From Agaribacillus aureus (GTDB lineage: Bacteria > Bacteroidota > Bacteroidia > Cytophagales > Cyclobacteriaceae), in NCBI GenBank assembly GCA_030442055.1, contig JAUJEB010000009.1, positions 186,001 to 250,000 of the forward strand: a DNA stretch of 64,000 nt, in the 5' to 3' direction. A program made the translations under genes and the position numbers. Positions 37,002 to 44,414 of the stretch are shown in pieces. The notes under the pieces were generated by a model, which was not told the DNA's origin, searched no databases, and saw nothing but the letters and a program-made list of their open reading frames with translations. Each line of letters opens with the position of its first letter. Within the stretch, counting starts at the first letter, position 1.

Positions 37002-37625
37002 CTAAATTATCGGTACAAAAAATTTAATCATATCCTGAAGACAATCGTCAAGATTTTTTAAATCAGTATTTACGATCAGGGAAGGATTTTCAGGATTCTC
37101 AAAAGGAGAATCGATTCCGGTAAAGTTTTTAATTTCACCCCTTCGCGCTTTTGCATAAAGTCCCTTCACGTCTCTTTTTTCACAAACTTCAATCGGGCAC
37201 TCCACAAAAACTTCATGGTACAGGTCATCGCCAATAATCTCCCTTGACATTTGTCTGATTGATGTTGTTGGACTAATAAAAGAGCAAATAGTGATGACCC
37301 CACAGTGAGCAAATAGCTTGGCAACTTCTGCTACCCTTCGAATGTTTTCTTCCCGGTCCTCTGCACTAAAACCCAGGTTTGCATTTAAACCGGTACGTAG
37401 ATTATCACCATCCAATATTTGCGTCAATTTCCCGCTATCATGGAGATATTTTTCAAACGATTTGGCCAAGGTACTTTTTCCCGATCCGGAAAGGCCCACC
37501 ATCCAGATAACTATTCCTTTTTGTTGCAATAGTCGTTCTTTATCAGCTTTACCTAATATCTGATCAAATATGGGATGAATATTTTCCAAACCGCTATATT
37601 GTTGGTTTATTAAATTTAAAGGCAC
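37002..37625 (-). CDS. cysC: Adenylylsulfate kinase
   Basis: Phosphorylates APS to PAPS. P-loop GLSGSGKST (44-52), then DGDNLRTGLNANLGFSAEDR with the APS-binding residues, and FVECPIEVCEKRDVKGLYAKAR. 207 residues is normal for a stand-alone kinase. Starts at GTG. It is the first gene of the minus-strand cysC-cysD-cysN set and diverges from cysQ across 66 bp of AT-rich DNA. Confidence 0.96.
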   Translation of the reverse strand: MPLNLINQQYSGLENIHPIFDQILGKADKERLLQQKGIVIWMVGLSGSGKSTLAKSFEKYLHDSGKLTQILDGDNLRTGLNANLGFSAEDREENIRRVAEVAKLFAHCGVITICSFISPTTSIRQMSREIIGDDLYHEVFVECPIEVCEKRDVKGLYAKARRGEIKNFTGIDSPFENPENPSLIVNTDLKNLDDCLQDMIKFFVPII

Positions 37626-37673
37626 AAAAATAGTATTTAAAAGAATATATAATAAATCTTTCTTAATTTATTA

Positions 37674-37681
37674 TATTTTTG
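37674..37681 (+). promoter_or_regulatory. Possible -7 element for cysQ
   Basis: TATTTTTG fits TAnnTTTG in the AT-rich cysC-cysQ divergent gap, but there is no TTG at the right distance and the leader would be very short. This could be chance in AT-rich DNA. Confidence 0.2.
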
Positions 37682-37691
37682 AGATTCATTA

Positions 37692-38468
37692 ATGGATCGT
37701 CGAATGCAGGATACAATCAATATAGATGTTATAAGACAAATAGCACGGGAAGCGGGAAAAGAAATTCTGAGAATTTATAATGATTCGGATTTTTCACAGG
37801 TAGTTGATTTCAAAGATGACAATTCACCACTAACATTAGCCGACAAGGCCTCTCATCAGGTCATTGTAAAGGCGTTGAACGAAGCTTACCCCAATATACC
37901 GATCATCTCCGAGGAAGGAAGTGATGTCCCCTACGATCAAAGAAAAGAATGGTCGTGTTTTTGGCTTGTGGATCCCCTGGACGGCACCAAAGAGTTTATT
38001 AAACGAAATGGAGAGTTTACGGTGAATATTGCGTTGATAAAAGAAGGCAATCCGGTAATGGGCGTGGTTTACACCCCGGTTACTGACGAATTGTATGAGG
38101 GTTCGGTGGGTTATTACGCCAGAAAAATTCAACATGGCGATATTAGCGATTTGCAGGTAAATAAGAAGGATGGAAACAGGATTGCCGTCCGCAGCAAATC
38201 TCATCCTTCAAAGGAGGAAGAACAAATACTTAATGACTACAATGTGGTAGATAGCATTTCCGTCGGAAGTTCGCTCAAGTTTTGTATGCTGGCTGAGGGA
38301 AAAGCCGATATTTATTATCGACATGGTCCGACAATGGAATGGGACACGGCCGCCGGTCAGGCAGTATTGGAGGCAGCAGGAGGCGCAGTATATAAGAATA
38401 CCGGAGATGAAATCTTCACCTACAATAAAGAAAGCTTATTGAATGGAAGCTTTTTGTGCCTTGGATAA
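37692..38468 (+). CDS. cysQ: 3'(2'),5'-bisphosphate nucleotidase
   Basis: Mg-dependent phosphatase of the inositol monophosphatase fold that hydrolyses PAP (and PAPS) and so relieves inhibition after sulfate transfer. Motifs: DDNSPLTLADKASH (about 40-53), EEGSD, WLVDPLDGTKEFIKRNGEFT (metal-binding DPLDGT), and MEWDTAAGQAVLEAAGG near the C-terminus. 258 residues is normal. Divergent from the cysCDN operon with which it functionally belongs. Confidence 0.95.
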   Translation: MDRRMQDTINIDVIRQIAREAGKEILRIYNDSDFSQVVDFKDDNSPLTLADKASHQVIVKALNEAYPNIPIISEEGSDVPYDQRKEWSCFWLVDPLDGTKEFIKRNGEFTVNIALIKEGNPVMGVVYTPVTDELYEGSVGYYARKIQHGDISDLQVNKKDGNRIAVRSKSHPSKEEEQILNDYNVVDSISVGSSLKFCMLAEGKADIYYRHGPTMEWDTAAGQAVLEAAGGAVYKNTGDEIFTYNKESLLNGSFLCLG

Positions 38469-38483
38469 TAAACGCTTTATTAT
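38465..38483. terminator. AT-rich hairpin between convergent genes
   Basis: ATAATAAA (38465-38472) and TTTATTAT (38476-38483) form a perfect 8-bp stem around CGC. It overlaps the cysQ stop codon and abuts the stop of the convergent sugar transferase gene. It may serve as a weak bidirectional terminator, although the stem has no G-C pairs. Confidence 0.35.
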
Positions 38484-39905
38484 TTAGTAGGCGTTTTCGT
38501 CACCTCTTAAGAGAGAAGAAATGGTTAGAAAAATGATTTTGACGTCAAAAACCAGTGACCACTTTTCAATATAAAACCTATCCAGCTTCACCCTGTTTTT
38601 CATAAGGTTGATAGATTTGGTTTCTCCCCTGAAACCTTTGGCTTGTGCAAGCCCTGTGATGCCTGGCTTAACAAAGTGTCTGGCCATGAACTTTTCAATG
38701 ACTTTGGAATATTCTTCCGTATGCTTTAGCATGTGAGGCCTGGGCCCTACCACAGACATGTGACCTAGTAAAACGTTAAAAAACTGAGGCAATTCATCGA
38801 GACTGGTTTTCCGTAGGAAGGAACCAATTCTGGTGATCCTGCGATCATTTTTAGTGGCCTGCTTGGAGTCATCATCGTGATTGATATACATGGTTCGGAA
38901 TTTATAACAGGAAAAGCTCCTGTTATCCTTACCGGTCCTTTTTTGTTTGAAAAATACGGGACCTCTCGAATCCAGCCTAACCAGCAATGCCAGTAAGGGA
39001 AACAACCAGCTAAACACGAAAAAGATGACCAGTGTTGAGAAGAGGATATCAAATGTCCGCTTCATCACGATATTTTTTCTATCGTCCAGTGGTGTATTGG
39101 AGACATTTAATACCGGAATGTAGTCATATCTTTCAAGGCTGAGAGATTTTGAAGAGAATCCTCTGAAATCAGTTAAAAGCTTTACCTTGACAAGGTGCTT
39201 GTCCCCAAAATCGATCAGATCCTTTATTAAGGAATATTGCACGTAGGGGAGACAGCAATAAATGTCATCCACCTTATTTTCTTGAACGTATTCCTCGATA
39301 TCCTTATACGTGCCTAAAATTCTGTCACCAATCTTTTTGTTATCAAAAAAACCGAGAAATTTAAATCCGAATTCAGGATGTAATCTGAAAAAGCGATGCA
39401 GCTCTTCGGCCAGCTCTCCATGTCCTACAATGACCACCCTGCGGAAGTTAAACCCTTGCTTTCTATACATTCTTAGTAAATAAAAGAATGCCGATTTCCA
39501 GAAAAAGAGCGAAACACTAAAAATCAGGTAAGTAGTAAAGAACTGCTCCCTTGAATATAGTTCCTGCGCCCTGAAAATAAACCAGAAAGCCGAAACAACT
39601 AGTAGGTGCAACGTGATGAGGGTCAAATGGCTCCTTAGTATCGTCGCCATCCTGGAGATCCTTGAAATCTTATAAGGTCTGGAGATAATTGCCAGTACAA
39701 TCCAGATAATGTTAAAGAGTAAAAGCGAGTAAAAATAAGGATCGCTTAACCAACCAGCGCCAAAACTGAATCTGTCGTAAGTGTCATTGCTCGGATTAAA
39801 TAACTTGAACTTGATCAGGTAAGAAAAAAGGAAGGAAATATTTAATATAAATATATCTCCTAAGGCATGTATGTGTTTTATGTATTTTGAGTATCCTGTT
39901 GGCAA
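38484..39905 (-). CDS. Exopolysaccharide polyprenyl glycosylphosphotransferase (WcaJ/PssY-type)
   Basis: 473 residues: N-terminal transmembrane helices (about 15-135), a Rossmann-like CoA-binding-type domain (VVIVGHGELAEELHRFF, about 155-260), a re-entrant membrane helix (about 285-310), and a cytoplasmic catalytic domain with FKQKRTGKDNRSFSCYKFRT, LRKTSLDELPQFFNVLLGH and VGPRPHM. It transfers a hexose-1-phosphate from a UDP-sugar to undecaprenyl phosphate, the first step of exopolysaccharide or capsule synthesis. Start is TTG at 39905; no in-frame ATG lies nearby. No other EPS gene adjoins it. Confidence 0.93.
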   Translation of the reverse strand: MPTGYSKYIKHIHALGDIFILNISFLFSYLIKFKLFNPSNDTYDRFSFGAGWLSDPYFYSLLLFNIIWIVLAIISRPYKISRISRMATILRSHLTLITLHLLVVSAFWFIFRAQELYSREQFFTTYLIFSVSLFFWKSAFFYLLRMYRKQGFNFRRVVIVGHGELAEELHRFFRLHPEFGFKFLGFFDNKKIGDRILGTYKDIEEYVQENKVDDIYCCLPYVQYSLIKDLIDFGDKHLVKVKLLTDFRGFSSKSLSLERYDYIPVLNVSNTPLDDRKNIVMKRTFDILFSTLVIFFVFSWLFPLLALLVRLDSRGPVFFKQKRTGKDNRSFSCYKFRTMYINHDDDSKQATKNDRRITRIGSFLRKTSLDELPQFFNVLLGHMSVVGPRPHMLKHTEEYSKVIEKFMARHFVKPGITGLAQAKGFRGETKSINLMKNRVKLDRFYIEKWSLVFDVKIIFLTISSLLRGDENAY

Positions 39906-39941
39906 AACTGTAAAATATTAAACTGGTTCTAATAATTTCCG

Positions 39942-39973
39942 CAAATATATGTCCTTAGCATTTAATTAAGCAA
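39942..39973 (-). promoter_or_regulatory. Bacteroidota-type promoter of the sugar transferase gene
   Basis: On the minus strand TTG (39973-39971) is followed after 21 bp by TATATTTG (39949-39942), a full match to TTG-N(17-23)-TAnnTTTG. The predicted transcript start near 39935 gives a leader of about 30 nt. This is the best promoter match I found in the window. Confidence 0.6.
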
Positions 39974-40158
39974 CGTTAATTGCAAATTTGACTATGGATT
40001 GTAAAAACTTTAGATAACTTTCTAATTTAAAGTTACATAGGTTGTCAATTTATTAACTATGACTCCGAACGAAATCATTAGAATTACTTGTTAGTTGAAT
40101 TTTAAGACTGTTTTTTTAATCTAATTTCCCCTTTGACAGGTTAATGGCTGAAAGGTTT

Positions 40159-40177
40159 ATTTGTAACCCTTACAAAT
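40159..40177. promoter_or_regulatory. 19-bp palindrome, candidate operator
   Basis: ATTTGTAA (40159-40166) and TTACAAAT (40170-40177) form a perfect inverted repeat around CCC. The perfect symmetry and short spacer suggest a dimeric regulator site. It lies inside a wider ACAGGTT (40136-40142) / AACCTGT (40189-40195) pair. The regulator is unknown. Confidence 0.4.
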
Positions 40178-40546
40178 TATTGTTGAAAAACCTGTGTTAA
40201 TTGGCTTAATAGCCATTTTCAGAGATTTTATGTTATTTGTTTTCGCATTTTCCATGATCGGGATAGACATAACTAATTATTCTTGCTGTTATATAATTTG
40301 GCGTTCTCAGCAATTCTTATAAAAGTCTTTGGAATAATCATTTTTTTCGCAATAGTTGTAATTTGCTTAAAAATATTACCTGGACCTTTTTGGTGAAATG
40401 AAACAATTAAATATAAACATAGGATGTTGTGAGAATCGCTCTGGTAATCAGATGTTTAAGTTTGATATCGTTTTGGTTTCATAATTAAAACTATTAAATA
40501 AAAAAATCGTTGACTGCAACAACACTGTTAATACAACCGGCCGATG

Positions 40547-40576
40547 AAATACCCTACTCTTGGGGAGGGTATTTTT
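40547..40576 (+). terminator. Orphan intrinsic terminator in non-coding DNA
   Basis: AAATACCCT (40547-40555) pairs with AGGGTATTT (40566-40574) over a 10-nt loop; the T-rich tail runs to 40576. No gene precedes it on this strand for more than 2 kb, so it may end a small untranslated RNA. Confidence 0.6.
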
Positions 40577-40775
40577 AAATTATTTTAAAAAAAAATTCTC
40601 AACCGGGAACTTTTCTCAGGTATTTTAAACTCTAAACAATTTTATTGTTACCGTTTTGTAAGCTTGCCTACATATTAATAAAATAAACGAGACTATTTTT
40701 AGAGCCAGTTTGGAATTATACGGATTGTTTTAGAATTTGAATATTGTTCCAGTATCCTAACCGTCATTCTTCAAT

Positions 40776-42416
40776 ATGAAAAAAACCTATAACTTCGAAG
40801 ACCTTCTAGAACCAGTCTCCGTGGCCGATTACAGTCAGCTGGAGGAAAAAATACCGGCACATGCTTTGGTTGAAAATGTAGACCTGGTAGTTATTAAATA
40901 CGGGGATAATTTTTCTATATTATATGGCCGGTGTTTACATCGGGGAGCCCTGTTAAGCGATGGTGAGGTAGTAGGGGATAATTTAATTTGCGGCTTACAT
41001 CAGTGGGACTACAGGATCGATACCGGGGTTTCTGAATATAACAACGACGAATTCTTACACAAATTCCGCGCTGCTAAGAAAGATAGTCAAATTTACGTTG
41101 ATGCCAGCGAGGTTAGAGCCTATCACGAGAAATATCCTCAACCCTTTGACAGATCTCAATACCTGGGAAGTTACGCGGATACCCATCCTGAGGCCACGGA
41201 GCCATATACGTTGTATATCAAGGAGTTGGCTCAAAATGGGCTTAAAAATTATGGGCATCACGGTCCTACTATGGCCATGGGTGTTGACAGAAATACCTTG
41301 CCAAAGTGGGAGGATATTCAGTTTTTGCCTGCTCAGTTATCACGAAGGCCACTTTTAGATGACGAAGAAGTCAGCACAGGTGTCACAATCGGACCCAATG
41401 CCGGAAAACCATTACACCTGGATATACCCATATTTGTGTCGGATATGTCCTTTGGCGCCTTATCGCGGGAAGCAAAAATTGCACTGTCAAAGGGAGCCGA
41501 AATGGCCGGTACGGGAATCTGTTCAGGCGAAGGCGGTATGCTCCCGGACGAACAGCTCAGCAATTCCAGGTATTTTTACGAACTGGCTTCTGCGCAATTC
41601 GGGTTTAGTTGGGACAAGTTGAAAAATGTACAGGCTTTTCATTTTAAAGGAGGTCAGGGTGCTAAAACCGGAACCGGTGGCCACCTGCCAGGCCATAAGG
41701 TTTCCAAGGAAATAGCAGAAGTACGGGGATTAAAAGAAGGCGAATCGGCGATCAGTCCGGCCACTTTCCCCAATTTTCACGGTATAGAAGACTTCAAGAA
41801 TTTTACTGATAAGGTGAGAGAAGTTACCGGCGGAATTCCTGTGGGATTTAAAATTGCGGCAAGCAGAATTGAGGAAGACATTGAATTTGCCCTTAAAGTA
41901 GGTGTCGATTACATTATTCTGGATGGTAGAGGAGGTGGAACGGGGGCTGCGCCAACCATCCTCAGAAACAATATTAATGTACCTACTATCCCGGCTTTGG
42001 CAAGAGCAAGAAAATTCCTGGATGAGCAAAATGCAACGCATGTCTCCTTGATAATCACAGGTGGATTACGGGTTGCCGAGGATTTTGCTAAGGCCATGAT
42101 GCTTGGTGCCGATGCCATAGCTGTGTCAAATGCTGCTATCCAGGCCATCGGTTGTTTGGGAATGCGCGCCTGCCAAACCAATAATTGTCCGGTTGGCATT
42201 GCCACGCAAAAAGAAAACCTGAGGGCAAGACTTGAGATACAAAGCTCTGCCAAGCAACTATTTAACTTCTTCACCGCCACCAATGATTTAATTAAGGTGG
42301 TGGCTAGAGCCTGCGGTCACAAGGACATTACCAGTTTTGATAGCCAGGACCTCTCAACCTTCAATTACGATATTCACAAACTTACAGGTATACAATACGC
42401 CGGCATAAAGCCATGA
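40776..42416 (+). CDS. Rieske-FMN glutamate-synthase-like fusion oxidoreductase
   Basis: 546 residues. The N-terminal Rieske domain has intact 2Fe-2S ligands, Cys53-x-His55 (CLH) and Cys72-x2-His75 (CGLH). From about residue 170 a glutamate-synthase-type FMN TIM barrel follows (FVSDMSFGALSREAKIALSK, GEGGMLPDEQ, FKGGQGAKTGTGGHLPG, ILDGRGGGTGAAP). The 3Fe-4S ligands are kept: Cys460, Cys466, Cys471 in CLGMRACQTNNCPVGIATQ. The glutaminase and GXGXG domains of GltB are absent. An electron path Rieske to 3Fe-4S to FMN is plausible; the substrate is unknown. The next gene, 37 bp downstream, is also a Rieske fusion. Confidence 0.9.
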   Translation: MKKTYNFEDLLEPVSVADYSQLEEKIPAHALVENVDLVVIKYGDNFSILYGRCLHRGALLSDGEVVGDNLICGLHQWDYRIDTGVSEYNNDEFLHKFRAAKKDSQIYVDASEVRAYHEKYPQPFDRSQYLGSYADTHPEATEPYTLYIKELAQNGLKNYGHHGPTMAMGVDRNTLPKWEDIQFLPAQLSRRPLLDDEEVSTGVTIGPNAGKPLHLDIPIFVSDMSFGALSREAKIALSKGAEMAGTGICSGEGGMLPDEQLSNSRYFYELASAQFGFSWDKLKNVQAFHFKGGQGAKTGTGGHLPGHKVSKEIAEVRGLKEGESAISPATFPNFHGIEDFKNFTDKVREVTGGIPVGFKIAASRIEEDIEFALKVGVDYIILDGRGGGTGAAPTILRNNINVPTIPALARARKFLDEQNATHVSLIITGGLRVAEDFAKAMMLGADAIAVSNAAIQAIGCLGMRACQTNNCPVGIATQKENLRARLEIQSSAKQLFNFFTATNDLIKVVARACGHKDITSFDSQDLSTFNYDIHKLTGIQYAGIKP

Positions 42417-42453
42417 TCGTTAATGCAATTTCTGGACCTTTAATTTACACCCC

Positions 42454-44409
42454 ATGACTGACCCTAAAACTAGCTTGAAATGGTATAAGGTATTAGACAA
42501 AATAGAAGATCTCCCTGAGGGTAGGGTGACAACCGTCACAGCCAAACACCAAGGTATATGCTTAGCTCATTTTGAAGGAAAAATTTGTGCCCTGGACAAT
42601 AAATGTCCTCATCAGGGTGGACCATTGGGCGAAGGCAGCATTGAAAATGGCTTGCTGAGATGTCCCTGGCACGGGTGGGATTATCACCCCTGTACAGGAA
42701 AAGCGCCAGGCTATGATGATGGTGTCGCCACCTTTCCGGTGGAAATAAGGGAAGGATCAGTTTACGTCGGTATTGAGGAGGAAGATTCTCATGAACCGAC
42801 GGTGTCCGATATCATGGTTGAGACAATGGTCAACTGGGGGATCAATACAGTTTTCGGTATGGTGGGGCACTCAAACCTTGGATTGGCTGATGCTATGAGG
42901 AGACAGGAGCAAAAAGGTAATTTGAAATTTTATGGTATCCGACACGAGGGAGCCGGCGCCTTTGCAGCTTCGGCCTATGGCAAATTAATGGGCAAACCCG
43001 CCGCCTGCTTTGCTATAGCCGGACCAGGATCTACTAACATGTTTACCGGACTGTGGGATGCTAAGGTAGACAGAGCCCCAATATTGGCCCTTACAGGACA
43101 GGTGGCCTCCCAGGTGGTGGGTACGGGAAATTTTCAGGAGGTTGATCTGGTCAGAGCGTTTAGTACGGTGGCAGAATTTAACCACCGCGTGCTAAGCACC
43201 AGCAAGCATAGCGAGCTGATGGCACTGGCTGTAAAACATGCGATTTTAAAACGTGATGTTTCCCATCTTACCTTTCCGGATGAAATCCAGGAAACCGCTC
43301 CTGAGAAAGGAGAAGCAGCTCAAACGCCGGAAGGCCGGATTACACCGCTACAAATCTCACCTCCCGGGGAAAGTTTAGACAAGGCCGTTTCTATGATAAA
43401 AAGTGCCAAAAGGCCTGTTATCATTGTAGGTCACGGGGCAAAGTTTAACATGGAGGCGATTATTGCTTTTGCGGAAAGTATTCATTGTCCTGTTATGACA
43501 ACGTTTAAAGGAAAAGGACAGATTTCAGATCACCATCCTCTTGGATGTGGGGTGTTGGGAAGAAGTGGTACGCCCATTGCCTCCTGGTTTATGAATGAGG
43601 CAGATCTGCTTTTGGTGCTTGGCGCCTCATTTTCTAATCACACAGGGATTACCGATCATAAACCAACAATTCAGGTTGACTTTGATCCGCTGGCATTAAG
43701 TAAATTCCACAAGATTGATTGCCAGGTTTGGGGTGAAATTGGCGTTACCATAGATTTGATTTCAAAGGCGGTGGCAGGTCATATGAATACCTTCGATCAA
43801 AGGCCTGAAATCGAAGAAAGATGGCATATATGGAAAGCGGAAAAGCAAAAAAGACTGAAGGATAACCATGGGAAAGGCGTTAGCTCCATTGCGGTATTCG
43901 AAGCTATGAATCAATTAATGCCTGAAGATGCAGTTATGTGCGTGGATGTTGGCAACAATGCCTATTCCTTTGGCAGATATTATGAAAGCAAGCAAAATAC
44001 GTTTTTAATGTCAGGATATCTTGGCTCGATAGGGTTTGCCTTTCCCGCCGCCTTGGGCGCCTGGACGGCTGTAGGCAAGGAACGACCGATTATTGCGGTA
44101 GCCGGCGACGGGGGATTTTGTCAATACCTTGCTGATTTAACCACCGCTGTGAAGTATGAAATGGATATTAAAGTTATTATCCTGAATAACTTTGAACTTG
44201 GAAAAATCTCCAAAGAGCAAAGGGCCGGAGAATTTGACGTTTGGGCTACCAGCCTGCACAATCCGGAATTTGCCGAATATGCCAACGGGTGTGGCGCCTT
44301 AGGTATTAAAGTGACTGAAAAGGAAGACCTGGCTGATGCTATGAAGAAAATACTGGATCACAAGGGTACGGCACTGCTGGAGGTTATTGCCGATGTCGAT
44401 TTAATTTAA
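42454..44409 (+). CDS. Rieske-fused thiamine diphosphate 2-oxoacid enzyme (acetolactate synthase/pyruvate oxidase-like)
   Basis: 651 residues. Residues about 1-108 are a Rieske domain with intact ligands, Cys51-x-His53 (CPH) and Cys70-x2-His73 (CPWH). Then comes a three-domain ThDP enzyme: Pyr domain with catalytic Glu165 in GIRHEGAGAFAASAYGK, central domain (SAKRPVIIVGHGAKF), and PP domain with the ThDP motif GDG (about 551-553) and NN (about 578-579). The fold fits acetolactate synthase, pyruvate oxidase or oxalyl-CoA-decarboxylase relatives. The fused Rieske suggests an oxidative rather than purely carboligating reaction. Substrate unknown. It is 5 bp from the antiporter gene. Confidence 0.9.
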   Translation: MTDPKTSLKWYKVLDKIEDLPEGRVTTVTAKHQGICLAHFEGKICALDNKCPHQGGPLGEGSIENGLLRCPWHGWDYHPCTGKAPGYDDGVATFPVEIREGSVYVGIEEEDSHEPTVSDIMVETMVNWGINTVFGMVGHSNLGLADAMRRQEQKGNLKFYGIRHEGAGAFAASAYGKLMGKPAACFAIAGPGSTNMFTGLWDAKVDRAPILALTGQVASQVVGTGNFQEVDLVRAFSTVAEFNHRVLSTSKHSELMALAVKHAILKRDVSHLTFPDEIQETAPEKGEAAQTPEGRITPLQISPPGESLDKAVSMIKSAKRPVIIVGHGAKFNMEAIIAFAESIHCPVMTTFKGKGQISDHHPLGCGVLGRSGTPIASWFMNEADLLLVLGASFSNHTGITDHKPTIQVDFDPLALSKFHKIDCQVWGEIGVTIDLISKAVAGHMNTFDQRPEIEERWHIWKAEKQKRLKDNHGKGVSSIAVFEAMNQLMPEDAVMCVDVGNNAYSFGRYYESKQNTFLMSGYLGSIGFAFPAALGAWTAVGKERPIIAVAGDGGFCQYLADLTTAVKYEMDIKVIILNNFELGKISKEQRAGEFDVWATSLHNPEFAEYANGCGALGIKVTEKEDLADAMKKILDHKGTALLEVIADVDLI

Positions 44410-44414
44410 AGCCC

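Larger units (their letters stand above)
39906..40775. other. 870-bp non-coding interval
   Basis: A long AT-rich gap between the divergent sugar transferase and Rieske-FMN genes. No convincing coding frame is present. It holds the sugar transferase promoter (39942-39973), an inverted repeat TAACTTT/AAAGTTA (40015-40035), a 19-bp palindrome (40159-40177) inside a wider ACAGGTT/AACCTGT pair (40136-40195), a small TGGCT/AGCCA stem (40202-40215), and an orphan terminator (40547-40576). Confidence 0.7.
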
